This document shows, in pieces, positions 1 through 5,422 of a DNA stretch of 5,422 nt. The DNA comes from an uncultured Verrucomicrobiota bacterium (lineage in GTDB: Bacteria > Verrucomicrobiota > Kiritimatiellia > RFP12 > UBA3636): contig CAMOEO010000222.1 in the NCBI GenBank assembly GCA_946612175.1, positions 1-5,422 on the forward strand, written 5' to 3'. Position 1 is the stretch's first letter. The number at the start of each line of letters is the position of its first letter. A program made the position numbers and the translations under genes. Under the pieces are notes generated by a model, which was not told the DNA's origin, ran no database searches, and saw only the letters and a program-made list of their open reading frames with translations.

Positions 1-156
1 GTCCTCGACAAGGCGATCCACGGCTGCTACTTCCCCGACCCCGTCGATGCCCCCCTCTTCGCCCCCGACGGCTCCCCCCTCCGCGTCCGCGGCCGCGCCG
101 GCCCCTTCTGGCGCTGGCTCTCCGATTCCGGAACCGCTCCGGCCCGCCCGTCCTGA
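1..156 (+). CDS. C-terminal end of an unrecognised protein (5' end outside window)
   Basis: Frame 1 is open from the first base and ends at TGA 154-156, giving 51 residues. Codons are overwhelmingly C-ending (GTC, CTC, GAC, ATC, TTC), as in the following serC and murE genes, which supports real coding. The visible tail contains HGCYFPDPVDAPLF early and an aromatic patch GPFWRWL near residues 34-40. It then ends in a Pro/Ala/Ser-rich stretch that is probably disordered. I recognise no family, active-site motif or membrane segment in this fragment. It lies 39 nt upstream of the serC promoter on the same strand, with no obvious hairpin plus T-run terminator in between. Coding status is fairly secure; function is unknown. 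Confidence 0.65.
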   Translation, partial: VLDKAIHGCYFPDPVDAPLFAPDGSPLRVRGRAGPFWRWLSDSGTAPARPS

Positions 157-195
157 CCCGTTCTCCGACGGCCCGCCGCGCGCCGCGCCGCCCAT

Positions 196-224
196 TTGAC
201 CCCCGCCCCCCCCTGTGCTATCAT
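196..224 (+). promoter_or_regulatory. Sigma70-type extended -10 promoter for serC (and probably murE)
   Basis: A -35 element TTGACC (196-201, five of six consensus bases) is separated by exactly 17 nt from a -10 element TATCAT (219-224, five of six). The bases just before the -10 are TGTGC, giving the TGn extended -10 form. This is one of the few AT-rich islands in the upstream region. Transcription would start near 231, leaving a leader of about 100 nt before the serC ATG. The minus-strand promoter at 3726-3754 has the same arrangement, which strengthens the call. Confidence 0.75.
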
Positions 225-230
225 TTTGCG

Positions 231-330
231 CCGTTCCACGCGCCCGAGGGTTCCGCCCGAAGGCGCACTCCATCCACCCGCGGCCGGGGTCCCGCCCCGC
301 GCCCGCAACCCCAACCAACGGAGCACCCAA
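231..330 (+). promoter_or_regulatory. C-rich 5' leader of serC
   Basis: About 100 nt lie between the predicted transcription start and the serC start codon. The stretch is C-rich and G-poor towards its 3' end, so the ribosome binding site is probably left unstructured. It contains no ATG. I found no recognisable riboswitch core, T-box or leader peptide with serine codons. A short potential hairpin (240-244 with 262-266) is weak and could be chance in such GC-rich DNA. Regulation by the leader is therefore not shown. Confidence 0.4.
320..323 (+). promoter_or_regulatory. Shine-Dalgarno site of serC
   Basis: GGAG lies 7 nt before the ATG at 331. It fixes the start: the reading frame stays open further upstream, but that extension would run back through the promoter. 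It is the only clear Shine-Dalgarno among the genes whose starts are visible, since murE and the HAD gene have none. Confidence 0.75.
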
Positions 331-1428
331 ATGTCTCGCATCTACAACTTCAACGCCGGCCCCGCCGTCCTCCCCCTCGAGGTGATCGAGGAGGCCCAGC
401 GCGAGCTGGTCGACTTCCGCGGCACCGGCATGAGCCTCCTCGAGAGCTCGCACCGCGCCAAGGCCTACGACGCCGTCCACAACGAGGCGATCGCCAATCT
501 GCGCGAGCTCCTCGGCATCCCCGAGGACTACGCCGTGCTCTTCCTCCAGGGCGGCGCCTCCACGCAGTTCTCGATGATCCCGATGAACCTCCTCCTGCCC
601 GGCACGAGCGCCGACTACGTCAACTCCGGCTCCTGGGCCAGCAAGGCCGTCAAGGAGGCCCAGAAGGTCGGCGCGGTGAACGTCATCGCCAACACCGCCA
701 AGGACATCCCCACCCGCATCCCCGCGATGGAGACGCTGAAGTTCACGCCCGGCGCGGCCTACGTGCACATCACGTCCAACGAGACGATCGCCGGCGCGCA
801 GTGGAAGGCGTTCCCGAAGACCGAGGCGCCGCTCGTCGCGGACATGAGCTCGGACATCCTCTCCCGCCCGTTCGACGTGAAGGACTTCGGCCTGATCTAC
901 GCCGGCGCGCAGAAGAACCTCGGCCCCTCGGGCGTCACGCTCGTCATCGTCCGCAAGGACCTCGCCGAGAAGGCCCCCGCGGGCCTCCCGACGATGCTCG
1001 ACTACCGCACGCACATCGAGGCCAACTCCCTCTACAACACCCCGCCCACCTTCGGCATCTACCTGCTCGCGCTCGTCACGCGCTGGGTGAAGAAGGTCGG
1101 CAAGGAGAACCTCTTCAAGCAGAACGTCGAGAAGGCCGCCAGGCTCTACGCGGCGATCGACGCCTCCGGCGGCTTCTTCAAGGGCACCGCGGTGCCCGAG
1201 TGCCGCTCGGACATGAACGTCACCTTCCGCATCTTCCCCGACGGCGCCAACGCCTCCGAGGAGATGGAGAAGAAGTTCGTCGCCGAGGCGACGGCCGCCG
1301 GCTTCGCGGGCCTCAAGGGGCACCGCAGCGTGGGCGGCCTCCGCGCGTCGATCTACAACGCGTTCCCCCCGCAGGGCGTCGACGACCTCGTCGCCTTCAT
1401 GGCCGACTTCCAGAAGAAGAACGGCTAG
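331..1428 (+). CDS. serC: Phosphoserine aminotransferase
   Basis: This protein of 365 residues is close to the 362 of the E. coli enzyme. SerC is a cytoplasmic PLP-dependent fold-type I transaminase that moves the amino group of glutamate to 3-phosphohydroxypyruvate, giving phosphoserine. In many bacteria it also acts on the 4-carbon analogue in pyridoxal-phosphate synthesis. The family N terminus YNFNAGPAVLP is intact. Cofactor-site elements are visible in order: GGAS at 74-77, the ring-stacking Trp in NSGSW at W102, TSNET at 148-152, D175 in ADMSSD, and the Schiff-base lysine K195 in AQKNLGPSG. The substrate-phosphate motif HRSVGGLRAS follows at 331-340 (H331, R332, R338). The start at 331 is set by the GGAG site and by homology. 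The gene has its own promoter, and murE follows after 125 nt with no terminator seen. Nothing is truncated or missing, so I expect a working enzyme. Confidence 0.97.
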   Translation: MSRIYNFNAGPAVLPLEVIEEAQRELVDFRGTGMSLLESSHRAKAYDAVHNEAIANLRELLGIPEDYAVLFLQGGASTQFSMIPMNLLLPGTSADYVNSGSWASKAVKEAQKVGAVNVIANTAKDIPTRIPAMETLKFTPGAAYVHITSNETIAGAQWKAFPKTEAPLVADMSSDILSRPFDVKDFGLIYAGAQKNLGPSGVTLVIVRKDLAEKAPAGLPTMLDYRTHIEANSLYNTPPTFGIYLLALVTRWVKKVGKENLFKQNVEKAARLYAAIDASGGFFKGTAVPECRSDMNVTFRIFPDGANASEEMEKKFVAEATAAGFAGLKGHRSVGGLRASIYNAFPPQGVDDLVAFMADFQKKNG

Positions 1429-1451
1429 CCCCCTCCGATTCTCCGCGCCCC

Positions 1452-1538
1452 CGGATCCGAGCCCCGCGCCCCGGCCCCCGCCCGCGCCCCTCGGATCCGG
1501 GGTCTGCCTCTCCCCGCCGCCCCGCGTCCACGGATCCG
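1452..1538 (+). repeat. Three phased CGGATCCG palindromes in the serC-murE spacer
   Basis: The 8-bp perfect palindrome CGGATCCG occurs at 1452-1459, 1492-1499 and 1531-1538, so start-to-start distances are 40 and 39 nt. The stretches between copies are C-rich and only loosely alike (both carry CCCGCG shortly before the next copy), so this may be a decayed tandem repeat of about 40 bp or a set of spaced protein-binding sites. The last copy ends 15 nt before the murE ATG. A fourth exact copy lies at 4917-4924 inside the peptidase gene, and other GGATCC hexamers occur there, so the word itself is not rare. The regular clustering is the unusual part. Confidence 0.6.
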
Positions 1539-1553
1539 AATTCCGCCCCCGCC

Positions 1554-2990
1554 ATGTCCGTCCAGACCGACTCCCGCCTCGTCCGACCCGGCGACGTCTT
1601 CGTCGCCGTCCGCGGCGCCTCGGCCGACGGCGCGCGCTTCGTCCCCGCGGCCCTCGCCGCGGGCGCCGCGCGCATCGTCTCCGAGGAGGCGCCGCCGCCG
1701 GACCTCCCCGCCGGCGTCGCCTGGGAGCGCGTCCCCGACTCCCGCGCCGCCGCCGCCGCCCTCGCCTGCGAGGACGCCGGCCACCCCTCCCGCCGCCTCT
1801 CCGTCTACGCCGTCACCGGCACCAACGGCAAGACCACCGTCGCCAACCTCGTCCGCCGCGCCCTCGAGGACGGCGGCGTCCCCTGCGGCCTTCTCTCCAC
1901 CATCGAGAACGACCCCCGCCCCCTCGCCGCCTCCGCTCCCGCCGCCGCGCACAACACCACCCCCGGCCCCGTCGAGCTGCAGGGGCTCCTCCGCGACGCC
2001 CTCGCCGCCGGCTGCCGCGCCGTCTCGATGGAGGTCTCCTCCCACGCGCTCGACCAGCGCCGCGCCGACGGTACCGCCTTCGCCTGCGCCGTCTTCACCA
2101 ACCTCACGCAGGACCACCTCGACTACCACCGCACGATGGAGGCGTACTTCGCCGCCAAGCGCCGCCTCTTCCTCGACCTCGCCCCCCGCGCCTGCGTCGT
2201 CAACGGCGACGACCCCTTCGGCGCCCGCCTCCTCGACGCCCTCCGCGGCGTCGTCGGCGAGGCCGCCCCGCGCGTGCTCTGGTCCTACGGATTCTCCGCC
2301 GGCTGCGACCTGCGCATCCGCAACCTCTCCCTCGGCCCCGCCGGCTCGTCCTTCGACCTCGACCTGCCCGGCGGCCGCGCCTCCGTTCCCGTCCGCGCCC
2401 GTCTCCTCGGCCGCCACAACGCCCTCAACCTCGCCGCCGCGTTCGGCGCCGCCCTCTCCCGAGGCCTCCCCGCCGCCCGCATCGCCGCCGCCCTCTCCGC
2501 CGCCCCGCCCGTCCGCGGCCGCCTCGAGCCCGTGCGCGTCCCCGGCTCCCCCGCCGCGTTCTTCGTGGACTACGCCCACACGCCCGACGCCCTCCGCAAC
2601 GTCCTGCGCACCCTCCGCGAGCTGACCTCCGCCCGCCTCTTCGCCGTCTTCGGCGCCGGCGGCGACCGCGACCGCGCCAAGCGTCCGCTCATGGGCGCGG
2701 CCTGCGCGGAGCTCGCCGACGAGCTCGTCGTCACCTCCGACAACCCCCGCTCCGAGGACCCCGCCGCGATCCTCCGCGACATCCTCGCCGGCATCCCCCC
2801 CGCCATGCGCGCCCGCACCCGCGTCGAGCCTGACCGCCGCGCCGCCCTCCGCCGCGCCGTCGCGCTCGCCAACCGCGAGGGCGACGTCGTCCTCGTCGCC
2901 GGCAAGGGCCACGAGGACTACCAGATCTTCGCGGACCGCACCGTCCACTTCGACGACCGCGAGGAGCTCCTCGCCGCCGCCCCGCGCTAG
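1554..2990 (+). CDS. murE: UDP-N-acetylmuramoyl-L-alanyl-D-glutamate--2,6-diaminopimelate ligase
   Basis: A 478-residue cytoplasmic Mur ligase that adds the third residue of the peptidoglycan stem peptide using ATP. Three domains are visible. The N-terminal UDP-binding part has TDSRLVRPGDVFVAVRG at 5-21. The central ATPase has the P-loop GTNGKTT at 89-95, NTTPGP at 134-139, MEVSSHALDQRR at 159-170, and K202 in FAAKRRLF, the expected carbamylated lysine. The C-terminal domain has GRHNALN at 287-293, DYAHTPDAL at 339-347, GGDRDRAKRP at 369-378, DNPR at 396-399 and GKGHE at 450-454. DNPR with the Gly and Glu of GKGHE is the known signature for meso-diaminopimelate rather than lysine. ATG 1554 is the only plausible start: upstream in frame back to the serC stop there is no ATG, GTG or TTG. 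It has no Shine-Dalgarno. About 25 residues found before the DSR motif in E. coli MurE are absent. The gene probably depends on the serC promoter. Confidence 0.95.
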   Translation: MSVQTDSRLVRPGDVFVAVRGASADGARFVPAALAAGAARIVSEEAPPPDLPAGVAWERVPDSRAAAAALACEDAGHPSRRLSVYAVTGTNGKTTVANLVRRALEDGGVPCGLLSTIENDPRPLAASAPAAAHNTTPGPVELQGLLRDALAAGCRAVSMEVSSHALDQRRADGTAFACAVFTNLTQDHLDYHRTMEAYFAAKRRLFLDLAPRACVVNGDDPFGARLLDALRGVVGEAAPRVLWSYGFSAGCDLRIRNLSLGPAGSSFDLDLPGGRASVPVRARLLGRHNALNLAAAFGAALSRGLPAARIAAALSAAPPVRGRLEPVRVPGSPAAFFVDYAHTPDALRNVLRTLRELTSARLFAVFGAGGDRDRAKRPLMGAACAELADELVVTSDNPRSEDPAAILRDILAGIPPAMRARTRVEPDRRAALRRAVALANREGDVVLVAGKGHEDYQIFADRTVHFDDREELLAAAPR

Positions 2991-2999
2991 CGCGCCGGG
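2981..2999. terminator. GC hairpin at the convergent murE / HAD gene ends (possible bidirectional terminator)
   Basis: CCC 2981-2983 can pair with GGG 2997-2999, and GCGC 2984-2987 with GCGC 2992-2995. This leaves one bulged C (2996) and the 4-nt loop TAGC (2988-2991). The loop contains the murE stop codon TAG, which also sits at the centre of the perfect 12-bp palindrome CGCGCTAGCGCG (2983-2994). On the minus strand the hairpin starts one base after the HAD stop codon. There is no T-run on either strand, so this is not a classical intrinsic terminator. Its placement between two convergent genes suggests a role in ending or shielding transcripts, but in DNA of this GC content a stem like this may be chance. 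Confidence 0.4.
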
Positions 3000-3000
3000 A

Positions 3001-3696
3001 TCACCCGAGCAGGATCGGCAGCAGCTCGCGCAGCGACGCGACCGACGGCACCTCCGGCCGCTCCGCGCGCTTCGCCGCGTCTGGCTCGACCCAGAACGCC
3101 CGCATCCCCGCGTGCAGCGCGCCCAGCGCGTCCTTGCGCAGATTGTCGCCCACGAACACGCACTCCTCCGGCAGGCATCCCGCCTTCTCGATGCAGAGCG
3201 CGAAGAACGCCGCCGCCGGCTTCTCCGCCCCCGCCTCCTCGCTCGTCACCACGAAGTCGAGGTCGTCCAGCAGCCCGAGCCGGTCCAGCTTCCGGAGCTG
3301 CCAGTCCGCCGTCATGTCCGACGCGACGCCGACCCGCACCCCGCGCTCCTTGAGCCCGCGCAGCAGTTCCGCCGCGCCGTCCGCGGGGCCCGCCGCGCCG
3401 ATGCGGTCGAGCAGCTCCGCCCAGTACCGGTCCGCCAGCGGCGCCGCGAACCGCAGCGGCAGCCGCAGCTCCTCCAGCGCGCGCTGGAACCGCACCGCGC
3501 GGCTGTGGAACCCGGCGTTGTCGGAGTGGTTCCCGATCTGCCAGTCGAACGCCCGCCGGTACGCGGCGCGCAGCGTCTCGAGCGGCACGCCCAGCGTCTC
3601 CGCCGCGTATGCCTCCGTCGCGCGCAGCGCGGCGGCGTGCGTCGCGGAGAGGGCGTAGAGCGTGTCGTCGATGTCGAAGAGGGCGGCCTTGGTCAT
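3001..3696 (-). CDS. HAD-superfamily hydrolase, probable small-molecule phosphatase with C1 cap
   Basis: A 231-residue protein with all four haloacid dehalogenase motifs. Motif I DIDDTLY at 8-14 has nucleophile D8 and acid/base D10. Motif II is S126 in VASDMT. Motif III is K159 in GAEKP. Motif IV is GDNLRKD at 183-189, with D184 and D189 for magnesium. The helical insert between motifs I and II (about residues 15-90) is a C1 cap, placing it with subfamily I enzymes such as YjjG-like nucleotidases and Gph-like phosphatases. Substrate cannot be told from sequence. It should be a soluble cytoplasmic enzyme, as no signal peptide or membrane segment is seen. ATG 3696 puts motif I seven residues in, as is usual. 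An in-frame GTG at 3735 lies inside the predicted promoter and is rejected as start. No Shine-Dalgarno is visible. The gene converges on murE with a 10-nt gap. Confidence 0.9.
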   Translation of the reverse strand: MTKAALFDIDDTLYALSATHAAALRATEAYAAETLGVPLETLRAAYRRAFDWQIGNHSDNAGFHSRAVRFQRALEELRLPLRFAAPLADRYWAELLDRIGAAGPADGAAELLRGLKERGVRVGVASDMTADWQLRKLDRLGLLDDLDFVVTSEEAGAEKPAAAFFALCIEKAGCLPEECVFVGDNLRKDALGALHAGMRAFWVEPDAAKRAERPEVPSVASLRELLPILLG

Positions 3697-3725
3697 GGCG
3701 GAATCGGGGGTTGGTGTCGGCGTCC

Positions 3726-3754
3726 ATCCTACCACAGCGCCCCCGCCGCCTCAA
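3726..3754 (-). promoter_or_regulatory. Extended -10 promoter for the HAD hydrolase gene
   Basis: On the minus strand a -35 element TTGAGG (3754-3749, four of six) is followed after 17 nt by a -10 element TAGGAT (3731-3726, four of six). The -10 is preceded by TGTGG, again an extended -10. Transcription would begin near 3719, about 23 nt before the ATG at 3696. The element matches the serC promoter in TTTGA, a 14-nt spacer, TGTG and the TAnnAT positions. It lies in the locally AT-richer spacer between the peptidase and HAD genes. Confidence 0.6.
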
Positions 3755-3773
3755 ACCCAAACTTCGCCGCGCG

Positions 3774-5422
3774 TCACGGGATCCGCGCCGACCGCGCGTC
3801 GCGCCGCGCCGACTCCGTCCGCCAGAAGGCCCGCAGGTCGTCCGCGAACTTCTCCAGCGTGTCCGTCCGCCGCCCGTCCGACCCCATCCGGAACGCCGCG
3901 AGCGTCGCCGCGACCGGATCGCCCGTCCGATCCATCGCCGCGAAGAAGTCCGGCAGCACGTCCTTCCACGGCTGCCCCCGCATCGCCGGCGCCCCGCGGT
4001 AGAGGAAGTACATCAGCCCGTACGCGAACGCGTAGCTTCCCTGCGCGTTGCCGCCGAAGTGCGGCGGCCGGTAGAACGTCCGCGCGTCCGCCAGCAGCGT
4101 CGCCCGCAGCAGCCCCGTCCAGTCCGCGTCGCGCGACCGCGCCAGCCGTTCCAGCAGCTCCGACTCCCCGCGGCGCTCGCGGAACTCGAACGACGCGCCC
4201 GCCCCGCGGGGCTCGTAGCACTCGAAGAACTCCGCCGTCCCCTCGTTGAACCACATCGGCGCCTCCACGCCGCCCCATGCCGAGGCCAGCCACTGGTGGA
4301 ACCCCTCGTGCCGCACCGTCGCGTCGGGATCCACACCGGCCTTGCGCGACGACGGCCGGATCACCAGCTCGCGCCGCCCGCCGTCGTACCACCCCGCCGT
4401 CTCCGCGACCGTGAGCTCCAGCGGCGTCCCCTCGAAGTAGCGCCGGAACTCGTCGTCCGACCGGAACAGCCGCACCACGCTCGTCGGATCCTCCCGCCCC
4501 GACAGCCGCGGGACCAGCGCCGCGTACCGCGGCCGCAGCGCCTCCAGCGTCCCGAGCAGCCGGTCCGCCGGCGCCGTCCCGCCCGGCACGTCGCTGAGCA
4601 GGATGTAGTGCGTCGAATCCATGTGCCACCACGCGTCGAGCAGCTCGATCGACGCCCGCGCCCGGGCCCGCTGCGCGTCCTCCGGCACCTCCGCGTCCGG
4701 ACGCGCCCGCGGCCTCGCCTTCGGGTCCCGCGCCCCCGCCGCGAAACGGCCCGTCGCGTGGATCTGCGCCAGGAGCCCCGAGCGCAGCAGCCGGTCCGCC
4801 GCCGCGCGGTCCGGCGGCATCTCGCCGAACCGGAACAGCGCCGCGAACCACGCGTTCTGCGCGCCGCCCTGCCCCGCATGCGCCGCATCGAACCGGAAGA
4901 GATACGCCCGCATCGCCGGATCCGAGAGCGGGACCTCCCATGCCGCCGCGAACCGCGAGCGGTTCACCGGCAGCGGCGCGGGGGCGCCCGCGGTCTCGAC
5001 GCCCGCGTAGAACGCCGCCCAGTCCGCGAGCGCCTCCGGCGTCGCATCCGCTCCGAGCGCGAACGCGCCGCTCTCCATCGCCCTGCGGAACTCCTCCGCG
5101 GTGACGTCCTCGTGCTCGAACGCCGGCAGCGAGGCCGCCGCCCGGGCGATCGTCAGCTCGTTGCCCGCGCGGTCGCGCCACGTGCCGCCCGTTTGCGCCG
5201 CGCGCCAGAGATCGACCGCGGGCGACCGCTCGTCCTCCCATGACTCCGTCCCCCGCGTCCATCGGTATCGCCTCGTCACCACGGGCTTGGCCGGCACGGG
5301 CGCCGAACCGCGCAGCTCCGGCAGCGCCAGCCGGAGCGACGGCAGCATCGTCTCCCCGCCGAACTGCGGCGCGACATACCCCGCCCCCCGCGCCATCGGC
5401 CCGATCGCCATCGCCGCCATCA
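3774..5422 (-). CDS. Gluzincin-type zinc metallopeptidase domain protein, 5' end outside window
   Basis: The minus-strand frame is open from the window edge to TGA at 3776-3774, giving at least 548 residues (numbered from the ATG at 5420, which may be internal). The C-terminal half holds the peptidase signature VRHEGFHQWL at 369-378, with zinc ligands H371 and H375 and catalytic E372. MWFNEGTAEFFE follows at 389-400, where E393, 17 residues after H375, fits the third zinc ligand. This HEXXH plus NEGxAE layout is that of gluzincins and resembles DUF1570-like proteins. An aromatic helix GSYAFAYGLMYFLY at 461-474 follows, as is common in such folds. Residues 1 to about 250 match nothing I recognise and include a basic, proline-containing linker at 231-257. 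No signal peptide is visible, but the true N terminus may be missing, so location is open. Substrate is unknown. The HAD gene lies 77 nt downstream with no terminator seen between them. Confidence 0.85.
   Translation of the reverse strand, partial: MAAMAIGPMARGAGYVAPQFGGETMLPSLRLALPELRGSAPVPAKPVVTRRYRWTRGTESWEDERSPAVDLWRAAQTGGTWRDRAGNELTIARAAASLPAFEHEDVTAEEFRRAMESGAFALGADATPEALADWAAFYAGVETAGAPAPLPVNRSRFAAAWEVPLSDPAMRAYLFRFDAAHAGQGGAQNAWFAALFRFGEMPPDRAAADRLLRSGLLAQIHATGRFAAGARDPKARPRARPDAEVPEDAQRARARASIELLDAWWHMDSTHYILLSDVPGGTAPADRLLGTLEALRPRYAALVPRLSGREDPTSVVRLFRSDDEFRRYFEGTPLELTVAETAGWYDGGRRELVIRPSSRKAGVDPDATVRHEGFHQWLASAWGGVEAPMWFNEGTAEFFECYEPRGAGASFEFRERRGESELLERLARSRDADWTGLLRATLLADARTFYRPPHFGGNAQGSYAFAYGLMYFLYRGAPAMRGQPWKDVLPDFFAAMDRTGDPVAATLAAFRMGSDGRRTDTLEKFADDLRAFWRTESARRDARSARIP

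Noticed and set aside
157..195. Possible terminator after the first partial gene
   Set aside because: The stretch is rich in GCC and GCG words that can fold several ways, but there is no distinct stem followed by a T-run.
240..266. Possible hairpin GCGCC/GGCGC in the serC leader as a regulatory element
   Set aside because: Only five pairs enclose a large loop, no T-run or known riboswitch core is present, and such stems are common by chance in this base composition.
1532..1543. GGATCCGAATTC, adjoining BamHI and EcoRI sites that look like a cloning linker
   Set aside because: The surrounding sequence is uniformly GC-rich, runs without a break into murE, and the same GGATCC core recurs nearby and elsewhere. 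A native sequence is the simpler reading.
801..1553. Extending murE upstream through serC to an ATG at 801
   Set aside because: The extra residues are an out-of-frame reading of serC, rich in Arg and Pro, with no resemblance to Mur ligases.
1429..1553. Separate promoter for murE in the spacer
   Set aside because: No -10-like hexamer with a matching -35 is present. The only AT-bearing words are the GGATCC palindromes and GAATTC.
1425..2948. Long minus-strand open frame of 507 codons opposite murE
   Set aside because: Its translation is a low-complexity Gly/Ala/Val/Glu-rich string. It is the expected shadow of a C-ending-codon gene in GC-rich DNA, and the sense strand encodes a full MurE.
3697..3735. 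GTG at 3735 as start of the HAD protein, adding 13 residues
   Set aside because: The GTG is part of the extended -10 element. The added residues are Pro/Thr-rich and unlike the family, and ATG 3696 places motif I at the usual distance.
3609..5243. Long plus-strand open frame opposite the peptidase gene, 544 codons
   Set aside because: The product is an Arg/Pro-rich low-complexity sequence with no family motif. The opposite strand carries clear zinc-peptidase motifs.

Overview
This is a very GC-rich bacterial window. Nearly every codon ends in C or G, and the few AT-rich patches sit mainly at the promoters. It carries housekeeping and accessory genes with no mobile-element, phage, CRISPR or RNA-gene signature. 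The DNPR motif in MurE indicates a cell wall built on meso-diaminopimelate. A large HEGFH/NEGTAEFFE metallopeptidase resembling the DUF1570-like proteins familiar from Planctomycetota and Verrucomicrobiota, together with the extreme GC content, makes a member of the PVC group or a neighbouring phylum plausible. The window alone cannot fix the phylum.

Layout. Positions 1-156 hold the last 51 codons of an unrecognised plus-strand gene. Positions 157-330 are intergenic and contain a strong-looking extended -10 promoter (196-224), a C-rich leader of about 100 nt, and a GGAG ribosome binding site. serC (phosphoserine aminotransferase, 331-1428) follows. A 125-nt spacer then carries three copies of the palindrome CGGATCCG at 40- and 39-nt intervals. 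It leads into murE (UDP-MurNAc-tripeptide synthetase, 1554-2990), whose start is unusually close to its first conserved motif.

murE converges on a minus-strand HAD-family hydrolase gene (3001-3696) with only 10 nt between the stop codons. A GC hairpin that includes the murE stop codon occupies this gap. Upstream of the HAD gene on the minus strand is a 77-nt spacer with its own promoter (3726-3754). Beyond it lies the C-terminal 548 codons or so of a zinc metallopeptidase gene (3774 to the window edge), which is open at its 5' end.

How the parts fit together. serC and murE are probably one transcription unit, joining serine and pyridoxal-phosphate biosynthesis to peptidoglycan precursor synthesis. 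This pairing looks like shared housekeeping expression rather than a shared pathway. The HAD gene has its own promoter but may also receive read-through from the peptidase gene, since no terminator is visible between them. The two visible promoters share the same architecture and spacing. I see no convincing novel multi-gene system. The items most worth checking are the phased palindromes before murE, the short MurE N terminus, the shared promoter form, and the unassigned N-terminal half of the peptidase.
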